Under the pieces are notes generated by a model. It was not told the origin of the DNA and did no database searches. It was given only the letters and a program-made list of their open reading frames with translations. DNA of 31,939 bases from Treponema sp. (GTDB taxonomy: Bacteria > Spirochaetota > Spirochaetia > Treponematales > Breznakiellaceae): positions 1 through 31,939 of the forward strand of contig WQWD01000003.1 in assembly GCA_009785545.1 (NCBI GenBank). Direction: 5' to 3'. Shown here piece by piece: positions 23,081 to 30,528 of this stretch; the first letter of the stretch is position 1; the number at the start of each line of letters is the position of its first letter. The translations under genes were made by a program, and so were the position numbers.

Positions 23081-24634
23081 TCAACGAGAGAAGCGGGTCT
23101 TCGTATTTTCAAACCTAAAGCGAACCTCATAATTTTTGTCGGAAACAATACGAATCGTTTTGTTTATGCAGTCCCTTAATTCCTTAGAACCCAGCTCGGG
23201 GAAATATTTTGGTTTACGCGGGGTGAAAGTGAGCTGGCTTCCGTCTCTGCGGATAGTTCCAATGTTACCCGGGACTGGAACCAGGAATATAAAGTAATCG
23301 TCTTTTTTTCCGCCGCCAACTGACAAGTTGTATCCTGATTTTAGCGAATGAATGTTGCGTTTTCCGATGGCTGTGTTTTGTTCATCAACAAAAAGATTAA
23401 GCAAAAGCGGACCGGCCGGGTTGATAAAATCGGATTTGCCGAGATCGGCTCTGACAGGTCTGTCATCATAAGGAGTAGTACGCCTGACGGCAGAAGTTGC
23501 CGCGAACCTTTCAAGGTCTTTGCTGTGGTCTTTAAAACTTTCAGTTCTAAAATTTTCAGCTTGTCTGGGGGTGAAAGTAGACGCTTGCGCCATTACTCGG
23601 TTAGGGCTGGATCTTAACTTTCGTGAAAGCAAGAAGAATAGAAGCACCAACAGCAGTAATATGAGTATAATTATCCCGATGATAAACGGCAATGATGAAA
23701 CAAACGCTTCGCCGGCGTTACGTCTAGGTGGCGTGCCATCAGGTGGCATGACACCGGGTGGTGTGACAGGTACAACAGGTATTGGCACAAATTCCGCTTC
23801 TATTTCTGTTTCTTCTCCTGCATCAGTGATTTCTTCGCCTTCATTTTCGCCGGTTTCGATTACTTCCGCATAATCGTATTCGTCAATTTCCGAAACCTCA
23901 AAACCAGGGATGTCTTCTATTCCTGCGCCGCCTTGCACGGTTTCTGTATCAGGTCTCCATGTATCAGCCGGCGGCGTGTCAATTCTTTCCGTAACTGTAT
24001 CAAGCGGAGGCATAGGCGGATGTATTGTGGGAGGAGGCGGAACAGGCGGTGCAGGAGGAGGAGGTGGTGGCGGCGGCGCAGAGGGAGGTGTTCTTGGAGG
24101 GCGACCTGAACCGGGTAATCCGGACAAAGGCTGACCTGGGATTACTTCCACAAAATGAATGGTTGTATTTCTTGCGGCAAGCCTTCCTCTGGCGGCTGTT
24201 ATAAGGTTAGTAGTTTCAGGACTGGCTGTGGTTATAACTACGATTTGTTTTGCTCGAGCGGGCAGACCGCCAATGTAACTTTCAGCAAAATTAAGCGCGC
24301 TTGCAACATTGCTGCCAATTTCGATAGGGTATTGAAGCAACATTCTGGCGATTATGGTTTCTAAGTCTCCAATGCCAGTTATCCGTCTCGCTACATCAAG
24401 CCTTGGAGTGTTTGAAAAAGCGATTAAATGAAAAGTATCTCCAAGCCGCAAGAATTCTGTCAGAAATTGCCCTGTCAAATAGTTCATAACATTATCGTAA
24501 GATGAACTCATAGCGACAGAAGAATCTAAAACCAGTATAAGATCTATGGGAGCGGTATTTTGCCCGTAAACATTACCGGGTATTAGACAAAACAATACGC
24601 CAATTATAATAAGCGCAAATACGGATTTTTTCAT
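23081..24634 (-). CDS. Exported vWA-domain protein with membrane anchor
   Basis: A 517-residue protein. A signal peptide ends near VYG-QN (about residue 24). A von Willebrand A domain follows, starting with LILVLDSSVAMSSS; the metal-site motif DxSxS appears as D37-S-S39-V-A41, so the last Ser is replaced by Ala and metal binding may be changed. Residues about 175-215 are very proline-rich. After an acidic linker comes one membrane helix (about 315-340, IIGIIILILLLLVLLFFLL). The last 115 residues (NIHSLKSGYNLSVGGGKKDD and a strand-rich tail) have the look of an FHA-like beta sandwich on the cytoplasmic side. This layout suggests a link between an outside binding domain and an inside phosphopeptide-type domain. 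GAGGTGA lies before the start. It is downstream of the GreA fusion gene in the same direction, with a 26-base gap. Confidence 0.8.
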   Translation of the reverse strand: MKKSVFALIIIGVLFCLIPGNVYGQNTAPIDLILVLDSSVAMSSSYDNVMNYLTGQFLTEFLRLGDTFHLIAFSNTPRLDVARRITGIGDLETIIARMLLQYPIEIGSNVASALNFAESYIGGLPARAKQIVVITTASPETTNLITAARGRLAARNTTIHFVEVIPGQPLSGLPGSGRPPRTPPSAPPPPPPPPAPPVPPPPTIHPPMPPLDTVTERIDTPPADTWRPDTETVQGGAGIEDIPGFEVSEIDEYDYAEVIETGENEGEEITDAGEETEIEAEFVPIPVVPVTPPGVMPPDGTPPRRNAGEAFVSSLPFIIGIIILILLLLVLLFFLLSRKLRSSPNRVMAQASTFTPRQAENFRTESFKDHSKDLERFAATSAVRRTTPYDDRPVRADLGKSDFINPAGPLLLNLFVDEQNTAIGKRNIHSLKSGYNLSVGGGKKDDYFIFLVPVPGNIGTIRRDGSQLTFTPRKPKYFPELGSKELRDCINKTIRIVSDKNYEVRFRFENTKTRFSR

Positions 24635-24660
24635 TTCTTCACCTCTTCAAACTTTTAATT

Positions 24661-27486
24661 TTAAAATTCAGCCTTAGTTATTTTTTGTATAACGTAAGAT
24701 ATTTTTTCTTCATCAATGGCAAATTCATTGATAGCGAACAATACTTTTTCGTCTTCTACTTTATTTAATATGGCGCTGCCAAACGGAGAAAGATACGAAA
24801 TAACATTGTTATTCGGATCAGATTCCCAAGGTCCTAATATTGTGTATTCTTCCTGCACTCCTTCAAGCTCATTTAAAAGAACTACTTTTGTGCCGAAAGA
24901 TACTTTTGATGTATTTACAGAACGAGGATCAAAAAGCTGCGCTCTTTCGATATCTCCTTTGATCTTGGCAACTTGAGAATTGAGCTGTTCCTGCTTTTCT
25001 TTTGCTGCCTTGTATTCCGCGTTTTCCCGTAAGTCTCCAAGCGATCTTGCGTATTCTATATCTTTTGAGTTTTCCGGAACTTCGACATCCATGATGTGTT
25101 TGAGCTGTTTTCTTTTTTCTTCGTACATAGACTGAGTAACCCAAAGCCCTTTTGAAACTTTTTTTTCGACTTCTCCGATAAATTTAAAGTTGGGATGTTT
25201 GTCAAGAATTTTTGCTTTTAAATTTAATTTATCCTGCGGATCTAAATCTTTAACGCCGTTTATAAATGTAAAGAAACCAATAATGGTATCTTCGTCGGCA
25301 TTATCAATAAAGTTGATTAAATCACCGTCTTTAAAAAGAATGTTATGCGCACTTTTATTTATCTTTCTGTTTTCTACGGTATCTTTGTTGTTTTCTATAT
25401 CTCTGTACGTAATATCAAGAATGTGAATTAAAGAGATGAGTTGTTTTTCTATGCTGATATTAGCCGCTTGAAACCATTCTTTGTCTCTGGCGTTTTTGTA
25501 TATCCATACAACAGCCTCACGATAATCCCGCAGGTTTTCAAAACATTCGTTGCACAAAATTGACAGCTTGTCATTTAAGCCGGCTTTTTCAAGCTGTTCC
25601 GTGATAGATACAATCTGGCTGACAGGAAACAGTTTAATGTAGATATCCGGCCAATGCGGAATAAACTGTTTTATGTTGCTTAAGAATTCGTTTTTTAGTT
25701 TGTTGTCTTTAAGATTTCTGAACAAAGCGGGGACATTTCTTACTTTGGCAAAAACGTCCGCAAAGTTTAGATGTACCGCTGATTTAAGGTGGCTGTAGTT
25801 TTTGTTTGCAGAAAGCTCGTTTATTAAAAGAAGCGAAGCGATGGAAAACTCTGAGTTTTGAGATGTTGTACGCAAGAAGCCCGTAAAGTACCCGAACATT
25901 TCAGAAAACAGTTCCGAGTCGGGGGAAGCTTTTTTGTTGTTAACATAATCACGGATGGCGGACACTTTGTCATAGAAATTACGCATCGCCATAAATTCGT
26001 TGTAAAGTTTTTCCGTAACGCTTACCGGTCTTGAACGAACGATGTATATATCACGGTTTTCCAGGCTTACCGCAAAATCAGGATTTGATTTTAAGGCATC
26101 CCGTGCTTTCACGCTCCATGTAGACCATTCACCGGGAGTTAGAAGGGCAGGGGATAGCTCGGCTTTTATGGTTTTCATATCTGCTTTGCCAAAACTTTGC
26201 AATATTGTTTTTAATGTCCAAACTATGCTGTCATCTTCATCTTTGATTCTTTTTCTTAGTTCATCTCTTTTTTTTGTGGCCTTTAAAACCCAAATGTGAT
26301 TTTTAGCCAAAGTTTGAAGAGCGTCTACAGCCATTTTCAGCGACATTGAATGTCCGCGTTTTTTAGCAAAATCGATGGTAATTTCATCCCCGACAATGCT
26401 CGCTATGCGCCCGACTCCCCATGTACGGTGGTACACAAAATTGCCCTTGTCAAAGGCGATTTGTTTTTCAAAATCGGCAATCGCCTGATGAACAGCTCGA
26501 TAACTTTGCGAAAGATTTGATTCACGGATATATTCCTCAAGCTGGCTGTGAGACGCATATTTTTTTCTGAAACATTCGATTATTTCTTTGCGTCCATGCA
26601 TATCCTTTTCGTCGTATTCAAGCGTTATTTTTATGATATTTATCGCAATATCAATGTCTTTGTCCTTGTACTTTGAATAAAGTTCATTAAGCAAAACAAC
26701 TGCTTTGTCTTCGCTGACAGATTTAGCGATTTTTTTCTGAATATGAAGAAAAAAATCGATGTCATCAGTATTTATGGTTACAAGTTTTTCCCAAATTTCT
26801 TTTATGTGGGCAAAGTTTTTTTTGTGAATATAGCGATGAAGCGATTTTTTGTAATAGTCGATGGCTTCGTCTTTATTTCCTTTTGCTTCGTAATGCTCCG
26901 CAATTGATTTAGCGACATCCGCTTCTTCCAGATCGACATTATCCGCTTTTACAAGCCTTTCCCAAATGCCCAGTATTTTGTCTTCTTCATTGTCGTTTTT
27001 GTAACAATCAGCGAGAGTACGCAGAGCGTATTTTGATTCGCCGTAATCGAGTATTCTTTCGCAAAGATATTTGACAACATTCCATTTGTGGTTATCCAAA
27101 AAGATCGAAACAAGATTTGTGACAGCCGCATCGTCAATTATTTGGCGTGATAAAGCAATCATGCCGGACAGATACAACGCAATTATACTGTTTCTTGTAT
27201 GCGAAAGGTGATCGTCGCAGTTTTTCTTTAGTTCATTTAAAACTTTTTCTTCTTTGGCTGTTTTAAGAATCTCGTCAAGCTCTTTAAATTGATTTGCCGA
27301 ATAATTTCCAAGACTTGCTCTTGTCCATTTTTCTTCATTCAATGTTTCTTGCAGATTTTTTAACAAAGCTACAGCTCGTGCGCTGGTGGTGTTTGTGTTT
27401 ATTGGCTGCTCAACTTGCTGCTCAGTTGGTTGTTCGACCTGTTGTTCAACTTGTTGTTCAACAACGAGTGTTTCACTATTATTCAT
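24661..27486 (-). CDS. GreA/GreB domain protein with long helical N-terminus
   Basis: A 941-residue protein. The C-terminal 150 residues are a Gre factor: a coiled-coil start (WVTQSMYEEKRKQL), the acidic tip LGDLRENAEYKAAKE with the D and E that reach the RNA polymerase active site in GreA, then a C-terminal FKBP-like part (FGTKVVLLNELEG, and SPFGSAIL). Gre factors are normally about 160 residues. The preceding 780 residues are helical with TPR-like segments (IAEHYEAKGNKDEAIDYYKK near 205). Spirochetes are known to carry such enlarged Gre proteins. The extreme N-terminus is a QQVE repeat. AGGAG lies 10 bases before the ATG. Likely role: rescue of stalled polymerase, with the helical part as a possible docking surface. 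Confidence 0.85.
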   Translation of the reverse strand: MNNSETLVVEQQVEQQVEQPTEQQVEQPINTNTTSARAVALLKNLQETLNEEKWTRASLGNYSANQFKELDEILKTAKEEKVLNELKKNCDDHLSHTRNSIIALYLSGMIALSRQIIDDAAVTNLVSIFLDNHKWNVVKYLCERILDYGESKYALRTLADCYKNDNEEDKILGIWERLVKADNVDLEEADVAKSIAEHYEAKGNKDEAIDYYKKSLHRYIHKKNFAHIKEIWEKLVTINTDDIDFFLHIQKKIAKSVSEDKAVVLLNELYSKYKDKDIDIAINIIKITLEYDEKDMHGRKEIIECFRKKYASHSQLEEYIRESNLSQSYRAVHQAIADFEKQIAFDKGNFVYHRTWGVGRIASIVGDEITIDFAKKRGHSMSLKMAVDALQTLAKNHIWVLKATKKRDELRKRIKDEDDSIVWTLKTILQSFGKADMKTIKAELSPALLTPGEWSTWSVKARDALKSNPDFAVSLENRDIYIVRSRPVSVTEKLYNEFMAMRNFYDKVSAIRDYVNNKKASPDSELFSEMFGYFTGFLRTTSQNSEFSIASLLLINELSANKNYSHLKSAVHLNFADVFAKVRNVPALFRNLKDNKLKNEFLSNIKQFIPHWPDIYIKLFPVSQIVSITEQLEKAGLNDKLSILCNECFENLRDYREAVVWIYKNARDKEWFQAANISIEKQLISLIHILDITYRDIENNKDTVENRKINKSAHNILFKDGDLINFIDNADEDTIIGFFTFINGVKDLDPQDKLNLKAKILDKHPNFKFIGEVEKKVSKGLWVTQSMYEEKRKQLKHIMDVEVPENSKDIEYARSLGDLRENAEYKAAKEKQEQLNSQVAKIKGDIERAQLFDPRSVNTSKVSFGTKVVLLNELEGVQEEYTILGPWESDPNNNVISYLSPFGSAILNKVEDEKVLFAINEFAIDEEKISYVIQKITKAEF
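27406..27465 (-). repeat. Five tandem 12-base repeats in the Gre-fusion N-terminus
   Basis: Five adjacent 12-base units (consensus TTGTTCAACTTG-like on the plus strand) encode the VEQQ/VEQP repeat near residue 10 of the Gre fusion. Units differ by a few bases. Copy-number change would keep the frame, adding or removing four residues. Confidence 0.75.
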
Positions 27487-27511
27487 AAATATTTTTCTCC
27501 TCGTATTTTAA

Positions 27512-28486
27512 TTATCCGATATACATATTATAAATATCCGGATCGGTTACTTTAATTTTTAATAATGTTTCTTCTATAGCGGAAGGGTTTTCGTTTGCCG
27601 CTTCATAATAATCAATAAGCCAAAAGTAGCGATTTAAAAGCCTTGGTTTTAATTGCTCTTTCCATGCCGGATTTGCGTCCATCTCGGCTTCCATTGTAAA
27701 AATAGATTGTTTTAGCCTCCCTACTTCCATTTGTTTTAATTCACGTTTTACATTGAAAACTTTCCATAAGCAGCCGTAAATGGGAACCCATTCACATAAC
27801 GTTTTGTCTTTGTAACCCAGCTGCGCTACTTTATCGAGCAATTTCAGAATAAGAGCTGATTCCAAAGCTCTTAAATCAATTTTTGAAGGATCGATAAAAA
27901 AAGCTTCTCTAAAAAGTACTTTAGCGTGTTTGGGCTGAGCGAGCAGGGCGTTAACATCCGCTAATTGAGCCAATGTTTCCGCATCTTCCTTTTTTATACT
28001 AAAAGCCTGTTCAAGATATTTAAGCGCTTCGTCATAATCACCCATTCCTTTATAACAGCGTCCCGTTAAAAGCAATAAACCATGATCCGTTTGATTCGCC
28101 GGATTGGAAAGCAGTTCTTTAAAAAAAAAGAGAGCTTTTGAATAGACAAAATAGCGAACAGCATATTGACTCTGTTCAAACTCGGCCTGTTGCTCAGACT
28201 GCGTTTGTGGTTTCTCACTTGTCTGATTTAAATGATCTAGAAACACATAATACTGCTTGAAAAGGGAAAATAAAAAAGCGCCCTTTCCGTATAGGTTATC
28301 TATCGAGTCAATCCTCCTGGAATGTTCAAGCCACCAATGAACGCATTTCAAAGTGTACTTGATTTCTTTATTTTCATAATCATAATTGAGAGCTCTGTCC
28401 AATAGAGCCAACGCACTGTCAGTGTCTGAGTCTTTAAGTTTATCATAGGCTTCGTTCAAAAATCGGCAGCCTTCAGCTTTATCCAT
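27512..28486 (-). CDS. TPR-repeat protein
   Basis: A 324-residue soluble helical protein without a signal peptide. TPR motifs are visible near residues 13-45 (AYDKLKDSDTDSALALLDRA) and most clearly at about 140-200 (GRCYKGMGDYDEALKYLEQA, then LADVNALLAQPKHAKVLFREA). The rest is helical with no known catalytic motif. A partner-binding role is expected for TPR proteins. It lies just before the Gre-fusion gene in the same direction (25-base gap), so co-expression and a shared role in transcription are possible. The ATG at 28486 is preceded by a run of six G on the minus strand, which serves as ribosome site. Partner unknown. Confidence 0.75.
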   Translation of the reverse strand: MDKAEGCRFLNEAYDKLKDSDTDSALALLDRALNYDYENKEIKYTLKCVHWWLEHSRRIDSIDNLYGKGAFLFSLFKQYYVFLDHLNQTSEKPQTQSEQQAEFEQSQYAVRYFVYSKALFFFKELLSNPANQTDHGLLLLTGRCYKGMGDYDEALKYLEQAFSIKKEDAETLAQLADVNALLAQPKHAKVLFREAFFIDPSKIDLRALESALILKLLDKVAQLGYKDKTLCEWVPIYGCLWKVFNVKRELKQMEVGRLKQSIFTMEAEMDANPAWKEQLKPRLLNRYFWLIDYYEAANENPSAIEETLLKIKVTDPDIYNMYIG

Positions 28487-28499
28487 TTTCCCCCCTTTT

Positions 28500-28550
28500 A
28501 TTATACCATTTTTTTAATGTTTGACAATAGTGCCCGGGGCGATGTATAGT
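28500..28550. promoter_or_regulatory. Divergent promoters sharing one -35 element
   Basis: TTGACAA at 28521-28527 reads as TTGACA on the plus strand and TTGTCA on the minus strand. Rightward, an 18-base spacer leads to TATAGT at 28545-28550. Leftward, a 16-base spacer leads to a perfect TATAAT at 28505-28500. The predicted rightward start is about 28557, only about 3 bases before the rpe ATG. The leftward start falls in the G-run just before the TPR-protein ATG. The two promoters should compete for polymerase. Confidence 0.65.
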
Positions 28551-28559
28551 TATATTATA

Positions 28560-29222
28560 ATGAATGATACGATAGTTTCACCTTCAATCTTATCAGCGGA
28601 TTTTGCCAATTTTTCAGCTTCTATAGCGGAGATTGACGCTTCCGGAGCCAAATGGATACACATGGATGTCATGGACGGCTGTTTTGTTCCAAATCTAACC
28701 TTCGGAGCCCCTTTGGTGCGTGCGTTAAGAAAAAAAACAAAAACCTTTTTTGACGTTCACCTGATGATCGCCAATCCGAGTAAATATATACACGAATTCG
28801 CCGAAGCGGGAGCTGACGCTATTACTTTCCATTACGAAGCGGAAACACACGCCCACAAATATCTGACAGAAATCCGTGATTTGGGAAAAAAGCCCGGCAT
28901 TTCAATTGTCCCGTCAACACCATGCGGCGTACTCGAAGACATTTTACCTTATATCGATATAGCTCTTGTAATGACCGTAAATCCTGGTTTTGGAGGTCAG
29001 GTTTTAATTCCTGAATGTCTCGAAAAAGTAAAAAAGCTAAAACAGATGAGGGACAAGGCAAATTTAAATTTCCGCATTTCTGTTGACGGCGGAATTAACG
29101 AAAAAACTGTTGAACTTGCCAAATCCTCAGGAGCGGACACCTTGGTGATGGGTGCTGCGTTTTTTGGCTCGCCTGATAAACGTGCCCTGATTGAACGGGT
29201 GCAAGGAACAATCCCATTGTAA
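28560..29222 (+). CDS. rpe: Ribulose-phosphate 3-epimerase
   Basis: A 220-residue TIM-barrel enzyme interconverting ribulose 5-phosphate and xylulose 5-phosphate in the pentose phosphate pathway. Motifs are complete: VSPSILSADF at the start, HMDVMDGCFVPNLTFG, FDVHLMI, MTVNPGFGGQ, and VDGGIN. An in-frame TTG at 28521 is not the start, because it is the -35 box of the promoter, and relatives begin just before SPSILSADF. There is no Shine-Dalgarno before ATG 28560, and the predicted transcript starts about 3 bases upstream, so translation is probably leaderless. It is convergent with the diguanylate cyclase gene. Confidence 0.93.
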   Translation: MNDTIVSPSILSADFANFSASIAEIDASGAKWIHMDVMDGCFVPNLTFGAPLVRALRKKTKTFFDVHLMIANPSKYIHEFAEAGADAITFHYEAETHAHKYLTEIRDLGKKPGISIVPSTPCGVLEDILPYIDIALVMTVNPGFGGQVLIPECLEKVKKLKQMRDKANLNFRISVDGGINEKTVELAKSSGADTLVMGAAFFGSPDKRALIERVQGTIPL

Positions 29223-29251
29223 AAAAACACTGCTTTGCAGGGCTTTGCGAA

Positions 29252-30379
29252 TTACCCCTGCCGCCGTTCTTTTTCCGAGTACATCAGTGAGTCAACGTAA
29301 GTAAGGAATTCTGAGGGTGTGCGAGGATCATCTTCATGATAAATATCTCCGCCGCAGCTTAATTCAAGAGTGTATGGTCTGATTTTTTTGGCGTTAAAAC
29401 AATGAAAGCCGGATTTAATATTGCGGATAATTATCTCGGCGCTTCCTGAAGTCGCGATGACGACAAATTCATCTCCGCCGTAACGGGCGACAATATCACT
29501 GCGTCTGACAGATGCTCGAAGAATTTCTGCAGCGTCACGCAAGGCGTTATCTCCTTGTGAGTGTCCAAATTGATCGTTAATATCTTTGAAACGATCCATG
29601 TCAATCATAATAAAGGCGTATTTTTTATGTCTTGAAGACACGGGAATTGAGAGCACATATTCGTCAAATCCTCGGCGGTTATATACTGTTGTCAGAGGGT
29701 CGATTCGTGTGGCCTTGCGAATAATAAACAAGTAAAAGAACAACAATGAAATGAAAACCCCCGGCCATGTTACAGATGATTGCTGCCAGATGATGTCAAA
29801 TAACCCGCCGGCAGCGATTGGAAGTGTCGCTACCATAGCCAGAATAAACAAAGAATGGTTTATGAGTTTTCGGTTTTTGTATACATAAAACAGCAAAAGC
29901 AATAGAAGCACATTGGGGATTGAAAAAGTGATTAGGTACAAGGGACCCCGTTCATATATGTTATCCGCCGTTATGTAGAATAAACTATGTGTAAAAAAAT
30001 TCGAAATAAGCAAAGCCGCATATATGGCATTAAAAAAGATTATCTTTCTAAACATCTTTTTAAATGAAATCGAATCGCCGTTAAGCGTATGCTCAAAAAG
30101 CAGTATTATAGCACTAAATGAAATAGTCATTAACAGGAAATAAGTAGTGCATACTATCCAATTAACTATCCTTAGAGTATCTGCCGGTATGCCGTTGACA
30201 ACAGCAAAGGCGAAATCACTTATCATGGCTGCCTGCGAGAAACAAATCAAAAGAGTAAAAATTTTTTTCTCGGTCATGTTCTTAGGATGATGTCTCTTGT
30301 GATAATCTACCAAGATTACTGCTAACCCTATGAACGGTACTAATAAAATGTTAATAAAGTGTGTTATATGTTCAAACAT
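29252..30379 (-). CDS. Membrane diguanylate cyclase (GGDEF)
   Basis: A 375-residue protein predicted to make cyclic di-GMP from GTP. About seven hydrophobic helices occupy residues 5-220 and should form a sensor in the inner membrane. The C-terminal catalytic domain starts at TTVYNRRGFDEY, has FIMIDMDRFKDINDQFGHSQGD, and the active-site loop ARYGGDEFVVIA is intact. RRSD five residues before GGDEF fits the RxxD product-inhibition site. I prefer the ATG at 30379 to one 24 codons upstream (30451): a TTGACA-17-TATTTT promoter, and further on TATAAT, fall inside that extension. The ribosome site (AGGA, 12 bases away) is weak, so the start is not certain. No EAL domain is attached. Confidence 0.88.
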   Translation of the reverse strand: MFEHITHFINILLVPFIGLAVILVDYHKRHHPKNMTEKKIFTLLICFSQAAMISDFAFAVVNGIPADTLRIVNWIVCTTYFLLMTISFSAIILLFEHTLNGDSISFKKMFRKIIFFNAIYAALLISNFFTHSLFYITADNIYERGPLYLITFSIPNVLLLLLLFYVYKNRKLINHSLFILAMVATLPIAAGGLFDIIWQQSSVTWPGVFISLLFFYLFIIRKATRIDPLTTVYNRRGFDEYVLSIPVSSRHKKYAFIMIDMDRFKDINDQFGHSQGDNALRDAAEILRASVRRSDIVARYGGDEFVVIATSGSAEIIIRNIKSGFHCFNAKKIRPYTLELSCGGDIYHEDDPRTPSEFLTYVDSLMYSEKERRQG

Positions 30380-30412
30380 GATTTTGTTCAATCCTGAATT
30401 ATAGATTATACA

Positions 30413-30441
30413 TAAAATAATAACTTTTTGTCGAGATGTCA
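30413..30441 (-). promoter_or_regulatory. Candidate promoter of the diguanylate cyclase gene
   Basis: On the minus strand TTGACA (30441-30436) and TATTTT are separated by 17 bases. An alternative -10, TATAAT, lies slightly further downstream. Both fall upstream of the ATG at 30379 but inside the longer ORF, arguing for the shorter start. Confidence 0.4.
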
Positions 30442-30481
30442 AAATTTTCATTTGCGGTATTTTTTTCCTGATTCAGTCTGA

Positions 30482-30510
30482 TTGACAAACCTTATGTTTT
30501 AATCCAAGAT
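30482..30510 (+). promoter_or_regulatory. Possible purH promoter
   Basis: A perfect TTGACA at 30482-30487 is followed after 17 bases by CAAGAT (30505-30510), a poor -10. AAAGGA at 30515-30520 is the ribosome site. The promoter is plausible because no gene lies upstream in this direction. Confidence 0.35.
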
Positions 30511-30528
30511 TGTTAAAGGACTATAATC

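Noticed and set aside
29223..29251. Terminator between rpe and the diguanylate cyclase gene
   Set aside because: Only a four-base stem (CTGC-TTT-GCAG) without a T-run; too weak to call.
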